Below are positions 7,377 to 16,485 of a stretch of 64,000 nt of DNA, piece by piece (the stretch's first letter is position 1; every line of letters starts with the position of its first letter). Made by a program: the position numbers and the translations under genes. Where the stretch lies: positions 806,001-870,000 of the forward strand of contig NZ_CP012150.1 in the NCBI RefSeq assembly GCF_001187505.1. The letters are read 5' to 3'. This DNA is from Mycolicibacterium goodii. GTDB lineage: Bacteria; Actinomycetota; Actinomycetes; Mycobacteriales; Mycobacteriaceae. The notes under the pieces were generated by a model. The model was given only the letters and a program-made list of their open reading frames with translations, had not been told where the DNA came from and did not search any database.

Positions 7377-9645
7377 GTTTACGCACCTCCACCGTGACCG
7401 ACGCCTGACCGGGTTCGCTCGCCTCGCGTTCCAGCGCCACCAGCGCGACCGCGCGGGCGTGGTAACGCGCCGAGATCGACTCATCGGTGCCGCCGGTGAG
7501 GATCGGCACCGGGGCCATGCCCTTGGCGTGGCGGGCGGCGTTGCGGCCCAGTTCGCGGTAGTTGCGCGCGGTTAGCAGCGGCGCGACGCTGAACAGCTCG
7601 AGGTTGGCCAGCGGCGCGAGATCACGACGGTGGATCAGCGCAGTCCCCTTGCCCTGCAGACCGATTCCGATACCGGATCCGGACAGCTTGGCCGCGGTCA
7701 GCCCGATCAGGCCGACGTCGATGGTGGACCGCACCCGCACGAAGCGCGGCACACAGCCCTCCTCCTCCAGACCGGCCGAGATCTGGCGGATCACCTCGCC
7801 GATCGGCAGACCGCACAGCGACAACCACACGCTGCGGCCGAGCGCGGGCGACAGGCCGATGCACACCTCCCGCGGATCGCTGCCCTGCCGTGCCGGTTCG
7901 ACCTCGGTGACCGTGATGTGCCCGGCGTGCTCGGCCTGATCGGCGGTGAGTTCGGATGCGCTGCGCTGCTGGCGGATGTTGTCGATCTCGGCGCGACGCG
8001 TGTCGCTGAGCGTGTATCCGGTGCCCGGACCGGAATAGTCGTTGGGGTCGGTGATCTTCGAGAGCACCCGGAACTGCTCGTCGAAGATCGCCGAGGTCTG
8101 CAACTGGTCACCGCGCATCCGCTCGGCCGTCAACCGCATGATGGCGGCGGCCTCGTCGTCGAAACCGGTGCGGTGGAGCGCGGCGACCACGTCGAACACG
8201 GTGAGTTGTTTGGCCTCGATGGCGTTGGCGGCTTCCAGGACCGCTGTGGGGTCTCCCGGAGGCAGGTCACGGGAACCGTTGGCGGCCACCACATTCTCGA
8301 CGTGCTCGTCGTCGAAGTCGGCGAGCCCCAGGTCACGGTAGACGGCCTGCACCGCACGAGCGGCACGGCGGCGCACCGCGGCGAGTTGCTCGGCGGGAAC
8401 GGTGCGCAGGCCGCCGTCGGCACCCCAGTCGCGCTGCAGCACCAGGAAGTCGTCCATGTCGTCGGAGTTGAAGTTGGACAGCGCGAACGCGTTGTCGTAG
8501 CGCGGGATCGAGCCGAACCCGGAGAAGATGAAGTCGGCACCGGCCAGCAGCACCGGCAGGGTGTGGGCGCTGCGGCGGATGTCGGACTCCGAGATCAGAT
8601 TGTCGTTGCCTGCGCACGATTCCAGGTCGCGCATCATCACCATGAGGTTCTCGGCGAGCAGTTCCTTCATGCCGTCGGGCACCGAGGCCACCACGCCGAC
8701 ACCGTCGATGCCGCCGTTCTGCACGCCCTGCGATCCCAGCGCCCTTGCCAGTGAGACGCAACGGGATTCGAGGTAGAGGATCGAGCACTTCTCGGCCGCA
8801 CCCATGAGCACCTCGGCGCCGCCGCCGCTGGTGACCCGCATCTTGAGTCCCCGCGACGCGTACGCCGAGGTGAGGATGGCCTTGGAGAACGGGGTGTCGT
8901 CGCCGTCGACGAACACCTGCTCGGTGCCGTAGATCGAGATGGTCTCGGCGTAGCTGGTGAGGCCGCGCAGGCCCAGACGCAGTTCGAGGGCCTCCTCGAT
9001 GGAGCACTGCGCCATCGCGCCGGGCACCCCGACCTGCGAACCGATCAGCAGCGCAACGGCATTCGACGGGGCGTCGGCCAGCACCGGCACCGTCGTCTCG
9101 ACCTCGCGGAACCCGTAGGCCACCGCGCTGGCCGCGTCGGCGGCGATCAACAACGGGTCGTCGAGTTGGTTGGTGACGTGCGCCTGGTTGCTCGGGGTGC
9201 GGCGGGCCCGCATCTTGGCCATCGCGGCCTGCATCTCCACGGGCGTGAGCACCGCGATCGCATTGGCCAGCTTGGCGGGTGTGGTGCCGGCGATGAGGCG
9301 CACCACCTCAGCGCGCGGCACGTTGATGTCGACGGCCATGCGCGCCAGCTCGACGTCGGTCATCGCCATGGCCTGCGGTGCCACGTCGAGATCGAGGCCG
9401 TAGCGCGCGATGAACTCGTCGATGACGTCGAAGTCGTCGGCGGCCTTGCCGTCCATCTCGACCACGCGCCCGTCGCGGATCACCAGCGAGGGGCTCGGAT
9501 CGTGGGGGCTGCTCATCGCCGCGAGTCCCAGTTCGGGGTCCGGGACGCTGAAGCCGTCGAGGTTCACCGGTTTCGCGTCCAGGATCCGCATCCGGCCGAG
9601 GTCCGGCGACTGGCCCGGATCACCGCTTTGCATCACGGCGACCAT
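7366..9645 (-). CDS. pduCD: B12-dependent diol/glycerol dehydratase, fused large + medium subunits
   Basis: 759 residues: a PduC/DhaB1-type TIM-barrel large subunit (about 1-555) continuous with a PduD/DhaB2-type medium subunit (about 580-750). It converts 1,2-propanediol to propanal or glycerol to 3-hydroxypropanal through an adenosylcobalamin radical. Seen: PVNLDGF at the N-terminus, QVGVPGAMAQCSIEEALELRLGLRG, YASRGLKMRVTSGGGAE, and in the fused part EVCIGLSPALGRSVWLSLCGLPIGEV. Start ATG 9645 has GGAAAGG about 9 bp upstream. No shell-protein genes lie in the window, so a microcompartment is not indicated. Which diol is used cannot be told. Confidence 0.9.
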   Translation of the reverse strand: MVAVMQSGDPGQSPDLGRMRILDAKPVNLDGFSVPDPELGLAAMSSPHDPSPSLVIRDGRVVEMDGKAADDFDVIDEFIARYGLDLDVAPQAMAMTDVELARMAVDINVPRAEVVRLIAGTTPAKLANAIAVLTPVEMQAAMAKMRARRTPSNQAHVTNQLDDPLLIAADAASAVAYGFREVETTVPVLADAPSNAVALLIGSQVGVPGAMAQCSIEEALELRLGLRGLTSYAETISIYGTEQVFVDGDDTPFSKAILTSAYASRGLKMRVTSGGGAEVLMGAAEKCSILYLESRCVSLARALGSQGVQNGGIDGVGVVASVPDGMKELLAENLMVMMRDLESCAGNDNLISESDIRRSAHTLPVLLAGADFIFSGFGSIPRYDNAFALSNFNSDDMDDFLVLQRDWGADGGLRTVPAEQLAAVRRRAARAVQAVYRDLGLADFDDEHVENVVAANGSRDLPPGDPTAVLEAANAIEAKQLTVFDVVAALHRTGFDDEAAAIMRLTAERMRGDQLQTSAIFDEQFRVLSKITDPNDYSGPGTGYTLSDTRRAEIDNIRQQRSASELTADQAEHAGHITVTEVEPARQGSDPREVCIGLSPALGRSVWLSLCGLPIGEVIRQISAGLEEEGCVPRFVRVRSTIDVGLIGLTAAKLSGSGIGIGLQGKGTALIHRRDLAPLANLELFSVAPLLTARNYRELGRNAARHAKGMAPVPILTGGTDESISARYHARAVALVALEREASEPGQASVTVEVRKHGR

Positions 9646-9685
9646 TTTGCGTGACCTTTCCTATTTGGTCTACCCAAAACTGGTG

Positions 9686-11059
9686 TCAGGCGCCCGAGGC
9701 CGTCTCGAGGTCTTTCAGCGAGTCCTCCAGGTGGCCCAGCAGCCGCTGCAGATGCGGCACGCTGCGGCGGCATCCGACCAATCCGAAGTCCAGGTTGTGG
9801 GCGTTGCTCACCACGGTCATGTTGAGCGCCTGCCCGTCCAGCGCGATCGACAGCGGGTAGTTGCCGGCCAGGCGCGCCCCGCGCCAGTACAACGGCTTCT
9901 TCGGGCCCGGCACATTCGAGATGACGAGGTTGAACGGTGGCGCCGTCGCGTCGACGAAACCCGGGAACGCCGTGGTGAGCCCGAGCGGCGCGATCAACAG
10001 CGCCGACAACGCGAGCGCCTGCAGCCGGGGCAGTTCGGCGAACACCTTCTTGTTGTCGGCCATCGAGCGGCGGATCACCGTGAGCCGGTCGGCCGGATCC
10101 TCGACGTCGGTGCCCAGGCTGCACAGGATCGAGCCGACCATGTTGCCGCCCGCGTCGGACTCGTGCTCGCGGCGCAGGCTCACCGGCACCATCGCGATCA
10201 GCGGCCGGTCCGGCAGCGCATCCTGTTCCAGCAGATACGCCCGCAGCGCGCCCGCGCACATCGCGAGCACGATGTCGTTGATCGTGGCGCCGGTGACCGC
10301 CTTGATGCGGTGCAACCGCTCCAAGGGCCACGACTGCGCCGCGACGCGGCGCGCCCCGCCGATCTTGACGTTGAGCATCGTCTTGGGCGCACCGAACGGC
10401 AACGTGAGCTGCTGTTCGACCAGCGCCGCGCGCGCCAGCCGCAGCGTCGACGGCGCCAGCGCGGCGAGCGACGCCGCGGCACCGGTCGCGGTGCGCACCA
10501 ACGACGACGAGCCCTCTCCGCGCGACGATTCGCGCCGCGGCAGATTCCACGGCACCCGCACCGTGGTGTCGTCCGGGTCCTCGGACAGCGTGCGTTCGAC
10601 CAGCTTCATCGCCGAGACCCCGTCGATCAGCGAGTGGTGGACCTTGGTGTACACCGCGAAGCGCCCGTCGGCCATGCCCTCGATGAGGTAGGCCTCCCAC
10701 AGCGGGCGGTGCCGGTCGAGCAGCGTGCCGTGCACGCGGGAGGTCAGCTCGAGAAGCTCACGGGGGCGTCCCGGTGCCGGCAAAGCCGAGCGCCGCAGGT
10801 GGTAGTCCAGGTCGATGTCGTTGTCGACCGCCCACCCGACGTTGGCGATGCCGCCGAGCAGGGTCGCCGGATGCTTGCGGAACACCGGCTCGAAGTCGGT
10901 GTGCGCGGTCATCGCCTCGTACAACTCCCGCACGAACATCGGCCCGGCGCCCTGCGGCGGGTCGTACAACGCAAGGCCGCCCACATGCATCGGGTGCTCA
11001 CGCGACTCGGCGATCAGAAACATGGAATCGGTCGGCGACATGAGCTGCATCCGGTTCAT
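9686..11059 (-). CDS. wax ester synthase/diacylglycerol acyltransferase (WS/DGAT, Tgs family)
   Basis: A 457-residue acyltransferase that joins acyl-CoA to diacylglycerol or a fatty alcohol, giving storage triacylglycerol or wax at the inner membrane. Seen: catalytic HHSLIDG (141-147), the C-terminal NVPGPKKPLYWRGARL segment, and the usual opening MQLMSPTDSMFL. Mycobacteria carry many paralogues, so no number is given. Its stop is 40 bp upstream of the diol dehydratase start on the same strand; co-transcription is possible but no functional link is obvious. It is divergent from the peroxidase gene over about 107 bp. Confidence 0.92.
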   Translation of the reverse strand: MNRMQLMSPTDSMFLIAESREHPMHVGGLALYDPPQGAGPMFVRELYEAMTAHTDFEPVFRKHPATLLGGIANVGWAVDNDIDLDYHLRRSALPAPGRPRELLELTSRVHGTLLDRHRPLWEAYLIEGMADGRFAVYTKVHHSLIDGVSAMKLVERTLSEDPDDTTVRVPWNLPRRESSRGEGSSSLVRTATGAAASLAALAPSTLRLARAALVEQQLTLPFGAPKTMLNVKIGGARRVAAQSWPLERLHRIKAVTGATINDIVLAMCAGALRAYLLEQDALPDRPLIAMVPVSLRREHESDAGGNMVGSILCSLGTDVEDPADRLTVIRRSMADNKKVFAELPRLQALALSALLIAPLGLTTAFPGFVDATAPPFNLVISNVPGPKKPLYWRGARLAGNYPLSIALDGQALNMTVVSNAHNLDFGLVGCRRSVPHLQRLLGHLEDSLKDLETASGA

Positions 11060-11166
11060 TCAACGCTGATAGCCACTGCGGCGCGCCGGAAAACGAGTAG
11101 GCGACTACTCGTTTGTCCCGCACCCGAAATTGCCACGATCGAGCCATCACGCGAAAGGAGGCCGCC

Positions 11167-12954
11167 GTGCGCGCACTGCTCATGCGATCGTTCATCAAAG
11201 CCAGTGAGGTCGTCGACCGACGCATCGGCTGGGACAAGCTGCCACCGTGGCTCGGCATCGGCGTGCTCGTCGGGATCCGCGATGCGCTGCGCGAACACAA
11301 CCTCTACGACACCTACGAGGGCGATCCGCCGGCGGCGCCCGCCCACTACCCGGCCGAGTACCTGACGAACCGCACCGCCGACGGCTCGTACAACGACCTG
11401 GCCGAACCGTCGATGGGCATGGCGAACACGCGGTTCGGGCGCAACGTTGCGCCGGCGCTGGGCCGGCCCGAGCCCCCGCCGGGGTTGATGGACCCCAACC
11501 CCCGGCTGGTCAGCACCGAGTTGCTGCTGCGCGACGAGTTCCGGCCGGCCGAGACGCTCAACATCCTGGCCGCGGCCTGGCTGCAGTTCGAGACCCACGA
11601 CTGGTTCAGCCACGGCACCGACGACAACCGCATGCTCAAGATCCCGGTGCCCGAGGGCGACGACTGGGACGGCGAGACCATCGACGTGCCGGCCACGCCC
11701 GTCGACCCGCAGTCGCCCCCGGGCCGCCCGTCGTTCGTCAACCGCGAGACCCACTGGTGGGACGCATCGCAGATCTACGGCAGCAGCGTCGAGTTCCAAC
11801 AGCACATCCGCACCCCCGCCGAGTGCAACGACGGCAAGGTCCGCATCGACCAGGACGGGTTCATCGACGTGGCGCCCGCGGTCATCCAGTCTTCCGGCGG
11901 AGCCGACGGCTGGTGGGTGGGCTTCGAGCTGATGGGCACGATCTTCATGCGGGAGCACAACGCGATCTGTGACCGGCTGCGCGCCGCCTACCCCGAGTGG
12001 ACGGGCGATCAGATCTTCAACAAGGCCCGCCTGATCAACGCGGCCCTGCTCGCCAAGATCCACACCGTCGAGTGGACACCGGCGATCCTCGACCACCCGA
12101 CCCTGCACATCGGGATGCGGGCCAACTGGTTCGGCCTGGCCGGTGAGAAGGTCGGGCAGTTGGTCGGACGGATCGGCGCGAGCGATCTGGTCAGCGGCAT
12201 CCCGGGATCGCAAACCGACCACCACTCGGCGGCCTACTCGATCACCGAGGACTTCGTCACGGTGTACCGCATGCATCCGTTGATCCCCGACGACTACACC
12301 TTCGAACCGATCACGGGAGACAGTGCGCCACAAGGATTGTCGTTCGGCGATCTGCATGGTGTGGCGAACTCCCGCGGCGTGCTCAAGCGGCTCGGCATGA
12401 CCAACTGCCTGTACTCGCTGGGCATTGCGCATCCGGGCGCGGTCACGCTGCACAACAGCCCGAAGTTCATGCGCCAGTTCCACTCCGAGAAGCACCTGAT
12501 CGACCTGATCGCGGTCGACATCCTGCGCTCGCGGGAACGAGGTGTGCCGCGCTACAACGAGTTCCGTCGCCAACTGCGCCTCAAGCCGGCGACGTCGTTC
12601 GAGGAGATCAGCGGCGGTGACCGGGCGACCGCGGAGAAGATGCGCGAGATCTACGGCGGCGACATCGAGAAGGTCGACACCACGGTCGGCATGTTCGGGG
12701 AGAAACTTCCGCCGGGTTTCGGGTTCAGCGACACCGCGTTCCGCATCTTCGTGCTGATGGCCACGCGCCGGCTCAAGAGCGACCGGTTCTACACCGTCGA
12801 CTTCACCCCGCAGGTCTACACGCCCGAGGGCATGGCCTGGATCGCCGACAACACCATGACCTCGGTGCTGCTGCGGCACGACCCCGCGCTGGAACCGGTC
12901 CTGCGGAACGTGAAGAACCCGTTCGCGCCGTGGCCGCGGATGCGCCATGCGTGA
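11167..12954 (+). CDS. animal-type heme peroxidase, fatty-acid alpha-dioxygenase-like
   Basis: About 595 residues from GTG 11167, chosen because AAAGGAGG lies 6-7 bp upstream; a start at 11113 would precede it. Seen: THDWFSHG with putative distal His (about H144), NRETHWWDASQIYG, and TVYRMHPLIPD with Tyr about 367 and putative proximal heme His about 370; this Tyr-x-x-His spacing is that of plant and bacterial alpha-dioxygenases, which add oxygen to the alpha carbon of fatty acids. C-terminal half carries NEFRRQLRLKP. Peroxidase activity is the alternative. No signal peptide is evident. Gene stands alone. Confidence 0.85.
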   Translation: MRALLMRSFIKASEVVDRRIGWDKLPPWLGIGVLVGIRDALREHNLYDTYEGDPPAAPAHYPAEYLTNRTADGSYNDLAEPSMGMANTRFGRNVAPALGRPEPPPGLMDPNPRLVSTELLLRDEFRPAETLNILAAAWLQFETHDWFSHGTDDNRMLKIPVPEGDDWDGETIDVPATPVDPQSPPGRPSFVNRETHWWDASQIYGSSVEFQQHIRTPAECNDGKVRIDQDGFIDVAPAVIQSSGGADGWWVGFELMGTIFMREHNAICDRLRAAYPEWTGDQIFNKARLINAALLAKIHTVEWTPAILDHPTLHIGMRANWFGLAGEKVGQLVGRIGASDLVSGIPGSQTDHHSAAYSITEDFVTVYRMHPLIPDDYTFEPITGDSAPQGLSFGDLHGVANSRGVLKRLGMTNCLYSLGIAHPGAVTLHNSPKFMRQFHSEKHLIDLIAVDILRSRERGVPRYNEFRRQLRLKPATSFEEISGGDRATAEKMREIYGGDIEKVDTTVGMFGEKLPPGFGFSDTAFRIFVLMATRRLKSDRFYTVDFTPQVYTPEGMAWIADNTMTSVLLRHDPALEPVLRNVKNPFAPWPRMRHA

Positions 12955-13144
12955 GAACTCGCGGCAGGACGCGACCTTGTGTGGCGGCTCGGCGACAACG
13001 TGCTCGCTACCGAATGAGCGGCCGCAATTTGCGCAAACCCGTGCAGCCGAGAGCTTCGCTTATTCGATGGTGTGAAACACATCGCTGTGATTCAATGCGA
13101 TCAGGCAACTGTGTTCAAAATGTGACCACAAGGAGGCCAGATGC

Positions 13145-13228
13145 ATGAGAAACGGCACAACGATCGCACAGGGTTGCCGCAGCGGTGAACGCGAGACGGC
13201 GCGGCCTCTCGATGCCCTAGCAACGTGA
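13145..13228 (+). CDS. possible 27-residue leader ORF, coupled to the next gene
   Basis: ATG at 13145 sits 8 bp after a consensus AAGGAGG (13130-13136), and its stop TGA overlaps the GTG start of the next gene (GTGA). The peptide begins MRNGTTIAQGC and resembles nothing I know. The good ribosome site, against none for the following gene, suggests translational coupling. A second ATG at 13141 in another phase gives only 15 codons. Confidence 0.35.
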   Translation: MRNGTTIAQGCRSGERETARPLDALAT

Positions 13229-13647
13229 CTCGCCGCAGTCAAAAGGATCAGAAAGAGGTTCGGCGGGCTCGAAAACAACTCGAAGAGACGCTAGGGTCCG
13301 ACCGCGGCCACTACAAGCCTCCCCCTCGCCAGAACTGTATGACCAAGCAATGGGAGATGCCGGTCGACGATGGTTATAGCGTGAGGGTCCAGACCCATAT
13401 ATGGCGCTACGAGGGCCGGCTGGTGGATTTCTTTTTAGATCTCCAAGTGCTAGGGCCGGACGGTTGGATCACCGTCGAACACATCGACTGTTGCCACGGG
13501 TACTGCCATCACCATCCACTCAATGGCAGCGATTCTCGACCGATCCACAGGCTCGACGACGTTGCCGACGTGCAACGCGCCTTCAAGCAAGTTGAGACAG
13601 TTATCGAGGAACGTATCCGTATTATTCAAAGGGGGATCGAAAGGTGA
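13225..13647 (+). CDS. unknown protein, 140 residues, Cys/His cluster
   Basis: Not recognised. The protein opens with a basic, charged segment (TRRSQKDQKEVRRARKQLEE), then a beta-rich stretch with KQWEMPVDDGYSVRVQTHIW and LQVLGPDGWITVEHIDCC, followed by CCHGYCHHH, a dense Cys/His patch (about 88-96) that could bind a metal, and a C-terminal helix. Its GTG start overlaps the stop of the small leader ORF, and its stop overlaps the GTG start of the following gene by 4 bp. Base composition is lower in GC than the flanking core genes, as in laterally acquired modules. Function unknown. Confidence 0.6.
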   Translation: MTRRSQKDQKEVRRARKQLEETLGSDRGHYKPPPRQNCMTKQWEMPVDDGYSVRVQTHIWRYEGRLVDFFLDLQVLGPDGWITVEHIDCCHGYCHHHPLNGSDSRPIHRLDDVADVQRAFKQVETVIEERIRIIQRGIER

Positions 13648-14081
13648 GCGCAATGCAACTTGACGACTTCCGACGAGAGGTCAACTGGCAACTTGCCTGC
13701 GGCAACCTTGCCGATCTTGAGCTTCCTGTTACTAGTGACGACGGTGGATGCCCGGTCGTCGTCGCACTTGAACATGAGCCGCTTTCCGTCCTGCTCGGAC
13801 GACTACGGGCCGTTGGCGGCTACGCGAACCTCTTCGTGTGGTTTGAATCCGGAGTCCGCGCGGCGTCAGTGATCGACACCAGCTGCGCAATACCTGAGGG
13901 TGGCGATGATCTAACTTCTCCGGGAGAGCGGCCTGGTGCCACCGCGACCGTGGGAATGTTTATGGATTACGTAGCGCAACGTCCCCACGGTGTCGTCTTG
14001 TCTGCAATCAGTGGGGATGTCACCAGGCCGGCGATGGCACGCGACACCCGGCCAGTCGAGTTTGCACAGAGTGCTTCCTAA
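13644..14081 (+). CDS. unknown protein, 145 residues, second gene of the module
   Basis: Not recognised. GTG 13644 overlaps the previous stop (GTGA); ATG 13653 is an alternative start. Seen: an acidic N-terminus (DDFRREVNWQLACGNLADLEL), then VVVALEHEPLSVLLGRLRAVGGYANLFVWF and a second half without clear motifs ending in a polar tail. No membrane segment or signal. The tight coupling with the preceding Cys/His protein suggests the two products act together, as in small defence or toxin-antitoxin pairs, but nothing in the residues proves that. A GC hairpin lies 52 bp downstream. Confidence 0.55.
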   Translation: MSAMQLDDFRREVNWQLACGNLADLELPVTSDDGGCPVVVALEHEPLSVLLGRLRAVGGYANLFVWFESGVRAASVIDTSCAIPEGGDDLTSPGERPGATATVGMFMDYVAQRPHGVVLSAISGDVTRPAMARDTRPVEFAQSAS

Positions 14082-14133
14082 AGCAGAAGAGGTTGGTTGA
14101 TTCCAGTCCATCCACTACCTCACTGGGTGGATC

Positions 14134-14150
14134 CGACCCTGCGAGGGTCG
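14134..14150 (+). terminator. hairpin after the unknown two-gene module
   Basis: Perfect 7-bp arms CGACCCT / AGGGTCG with loop GCG, 52 bp beyond the last stop. No U-tract. Confidence 0.4.
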
Positions 14151-14290
14151 ACCCGGGCGCCTGCGCGGGAATTCTAGTCGGCCGTGGCGCCGCGACCGCG
14201 CCACGATCAAGTTCCATGTCGCCTGCTCAGACACAGAACTGGCGGATACCTTGGCCAGACGGGCCGTGACCGAACTCCGATCAGAAAGTT

Positions 14291-14322
14291 AAGCCCCTCA
14301 CCTGCTCGCAGATAAGGGGCTT
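14291..14322 (-). terminator. hairpin downstream of tRNA-Ser(CGA)
   Basis: Arms AAGCCCCT / AGGGGCTT (8 bp) around a 16-base loop, immediately after the 3' end of the minus-strand tRNA-Ser gene. A likely transcription stop for the tRNA. Confidence 0.6.
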
Positions 14323-14324
14323 CA

Positions 14325-14415
14325 TGGCGGTGGCGGAGGGATTTGAACCCTCGGTGGGGGGTTACCCCACACACGCTTTCGAGGCGTGCTCCTTAGGCCG
14401 CTCGGACACGCCACC
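14325..14415 (-). tRNA. tRNA-Ser(CGA)
   Basis: Minus-strand 5' end GGTGGCG pairs with the 3' acceptor strand; anticodon loop CTCGAAA gives anticodon CGA, reading UCG codons. The long variable arm of class II tRNAs is present (GTGGGGTAACCCCCC region) and the T-loop reads GGTTCAAATCC. The genomic sequence after the discriminator base reads CCA. Confidence 0.95.
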
Positions 14416-14488
14416 GCGCAGTAGCTTACCGGGAGAGCGCCGCAGCCCATAATCGCGCTGCTGATCGCGGTGATCGACGTCGGAGCAT

Positions 14489-14938
14489 TCACCGCTGGCG
14501 GGCGAAGAACTCCTCCAGCAGCGCGGCGCACTCGTCGGCGAGCACGCCGCCGATCACCTCGGGCCGGTGGTTGAGCCTGCGATCCCGCACGACGTCCCAC
14601 AATGAGCCGACGGCCCCCGTCTTGGGTTCCCACGCCCCGAACACCAGGCGCGACACCCGCGCCAGCACCAGCGCCCCGGCGCACATCGTGCACGGTTCCA
14701 CGGTCACCGCGAGCGTGGTGCCCTCCAGGCGCCAGCCGTCGCCGAGCACCTCGGCCGCCGCACGCATCGCGACGATCTCGGCATGCCCGGCCGGGTCGCC
14801 GGTGGCTTCACGGACGTTGACCGCCCGCGCCAGTTCGGTGCCGTCGGCCGCGTACACCACGGCCCCGATGGGCACATCCCGCGGCCCGGCGGTCCGCGCG
14901 GCCTGCAACGCAGCGCGGATCTGATCCTCGGGCGTCAC
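14489..14938 (-). CDS. tadA: tRNA-specific adenosine deaminase TadA
   Basis: A 149-residue cytidine-deaminase-fold enzyme converting A34 to inosine in tRNA-Arg(ACG). Seen: HAEIVAMRAA with the catalytic Glu and zinc His, and PCTMCAGAL with the two zinc Cys. Its substrate tRNA, tRNA-Arg(ACG), is encoded in this window at 30669-30741. Start ATG overlaps the stop of the upstream gene by 4 bp, forming the two-gene unit Rv3753c-Rv3752c known in M. tuberculosis. The tRNA-Ser(CGA) follows downstream on the same strand. Confidence 0.93.
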   Translation of the reverse strand: MTPEDQIRAALQAARTAGPRDVPIGAVVYAADGTELARAVNVREATGDPAGHAEIVAMRAAAEVLGDGWRLEGTTLAVTVEPCTMCAGALVLARVSRLVFGAWEPKTGAVGSLWDVVRDRRLNHRPEVIGGVLADECAALLEEFFARQR

Positions 14939-15441
14939 CGATTGAGGCGGTCCAGCACTGCCGACAGTTCCTCGGCGAACCCCATCTCGCGGGCGATCCG
15001 ACCGATCTGCTCGTCGGCGTACAGGTCCGTCTCATCGAGGATGACGCTGAGCACCGCATCGGGCAGCCCGAGATCCGACAGCAGGCCGAGATCACCTTCC
15101 TCGAAGGGCTCGGCGTCGTCGAGATCGTCGGCCTCGATGTCGGCGTCGAGTTTCTCCAACGCCTCGGCGGCGATGTCGTAGTCCAGCGCCGCGGTGGCGT
15201 CCGACAGCAGCAGCCTGGTGCCTGCCGGCGCCGGACGCACGATCACGAAGAACTCGTCGTCGATGTCGAGTAGGCCGAACACCGCACCCGCACTGCGGAT
15301 CTCACGCAGTTCGGTCTCGGCCACGCTCAGGCTGTTCAGCGCGCCCCTGCGCATGGGCGCGCATCGCCACTTGCCGTCCTCGCGGACAACGGCCACGCCG
15401 AAACCGTCGGGCAGGTCTGCCGGCGCTCGCTGTGCTCCCAT
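14935..15441 (-). CDS. tRNA adenosine deaminase-associated protein (Rv3753c-like)
   Basis: A 168-residue conserved actinobacterial protein always found beside tadA. Seen: VAVVREDGKWRCAPM near the start, then a beta-rich part and a strongly acidic region around 110-140 (DIEADDLDDAEPFEEGDLG). No catalytic motif is visible. The 4-bp overlap with tadA and its conserved location suggest a supporting role for the deaminase, which is inference. Divergent from tyrA across about 80 bp holding the shared promoter region. Confidence 0.85.
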   Translation of the reverse strand: MGAQRAPADLPDGFGVAVVREDGKWRCAPMRRGALNSLSVAETELREIRSAGAVFGLLDIDDEFFVIVRPAPAGTRLLLSDATAALDYDIAAEALEKLDADIEADDLDDAEPFEEGDLGLLSDLGLPDAVLSVILDETDLYADEQIGRIAREMGFAEELSAVLDRLNR

Positions 15442-15522
15442 GAGCGCCTACGGTAGTCGCCGACCAGCGATTTTGACCAGGGATCTCCCAGCGGCCCGGT
15501 TTGGCCGGTGTGCCAACCTTGA

Positions 15523-16485
15523 GTGGTGACAACTACCCCCGTCTGCGTGCTGGGTCTCGGTTTGATCGGTGGCTCGGTGATGCGCGCCGCCGCCGCGGCG
15601 GGCCGGGAGGTGTTTGGTTACAACCGCTCGGTGGAGGCCGTGCAGGCGGCGAAGTTCGACGGGTTCGACGCCACCGAGCATCTGGACAAGGCGCTGGCCA
15701 GGGCCGCCGCGTGTGAAGCGTTGATCGTGCTGGCGGTGCCGATGCCCGCGCTGGGGATCATGCTCGGCCACATCCGCGACGCGGCAGCGAACTGTCCGCT
15801 GACCGATGTCACCAGCGTCAAGGGCGCCGTGCTGCGCGAGGTGAAGAAGTACAAACTGCTCGACAAGTTCGTCGGCGGCCACCCGATGGCCGGCACGGCG
15901 CATTCGGGCTGGGCCGCGGGCAGCGTCAACCTGTTCGCCGGCGCGCCCTGGGTGGTGTCGGTCGACGACCACGTCGACGCGCAGGTGTGGACGCAGGTGG
16001 CGCACCTGGCGCTGGACTGCCACGCCGTCGTGGTGCCCGCGCGCTCCGACGAGCACGATGCGGCCGCCGCGGCCATCTCGCACCTGCCGCACCTGTTCGC
16101 CGAGACGATGGCCGAGATCGCCGGCGAGGTGCCGCTGGCTTATGCGCTGGCCGCGGGGTCCTTCCGCGACGGCACGCGGGTCGCGGCCTCGGCGCCCGAC
16201 CTGGTGCGGGCGATGTGCGAGGCCAACGCCGAGCAGCTGCTGCCGACACTGGAGCGCGGCATCGAGATGCTGACCAGGGCCAGGGATGCGCTGGCAGGCA
16301 CCGGCACGGTGGCCGAGCTCGTCGAGTCGGGACACGCGGCGCGGATGCGTTACGACAGCTTCGCCCGCCCGGACATCATCGCGACCGTGGTCGGCGACGA
16401 GAACTGGCGCGAAGAGCTGGCAGCCGCCGGGCGGGCCGGCGGGGTGATCAGATCCGCTCTGCCAGTCCTGGGTAGTCCAGGATGA
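15523..16485 (+). CDS. tyrA: prephenate dehydrogenase
   Basis: A 320-residue enzyme of tyrosine synthesis, oxidising prephenate to 4-hydroxyphenylpyruvate with NAD+. Seen: Rossmann motif [15 protein letters not shown] at the N-terminus, [10 protein letters not shown], and [13 protein letters not shown], the prephenate-binding His block. GTG 15523 or the next codon GTG 15526 may start it. No ACT domain is present, so feedback control is not visible. The order tadA-Rv3753c / tyrA / Rv3755c matches M. tuberculosis. It overlaps the convergent glycolipid-binding gene by 38 bp. Confidence 0.92.
   Translation: MVTTTPVCVLGLGLIGGSVMRAAAAAGREVFGYNRSVEAVQAAKFDGFDATEHLDKALARAAACEALIVLAVPMPALGIMLGHIRDAAANCPLTDVTSVKGAVLREVKKYKLLDKFVGGHPMAGTAHSGWAAGSVNLFAGAPWVVSVDDHVDAQVWTQVAHLALDCHAVVVPARSDEHDAAAAAISHLPHLFAETMAEIAGEVPLAYALAAGSFRDGTRVAASAPDLVRAMCEANAEQLLPTLERGIEMLTRARDALAGTGTVAELVESGHAARMRYDSFARPDIIATVVGDENWREELAAAGRAGGVIRSALPVLGSPG

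Noticed and set aside
11056..12948. 630-residue minus-strand ORF opposite the peroxidase
   Set aside because: Full-length mirror typical of high-GC codon bias; the plus strand carries the heme motifs and a ribosome site.
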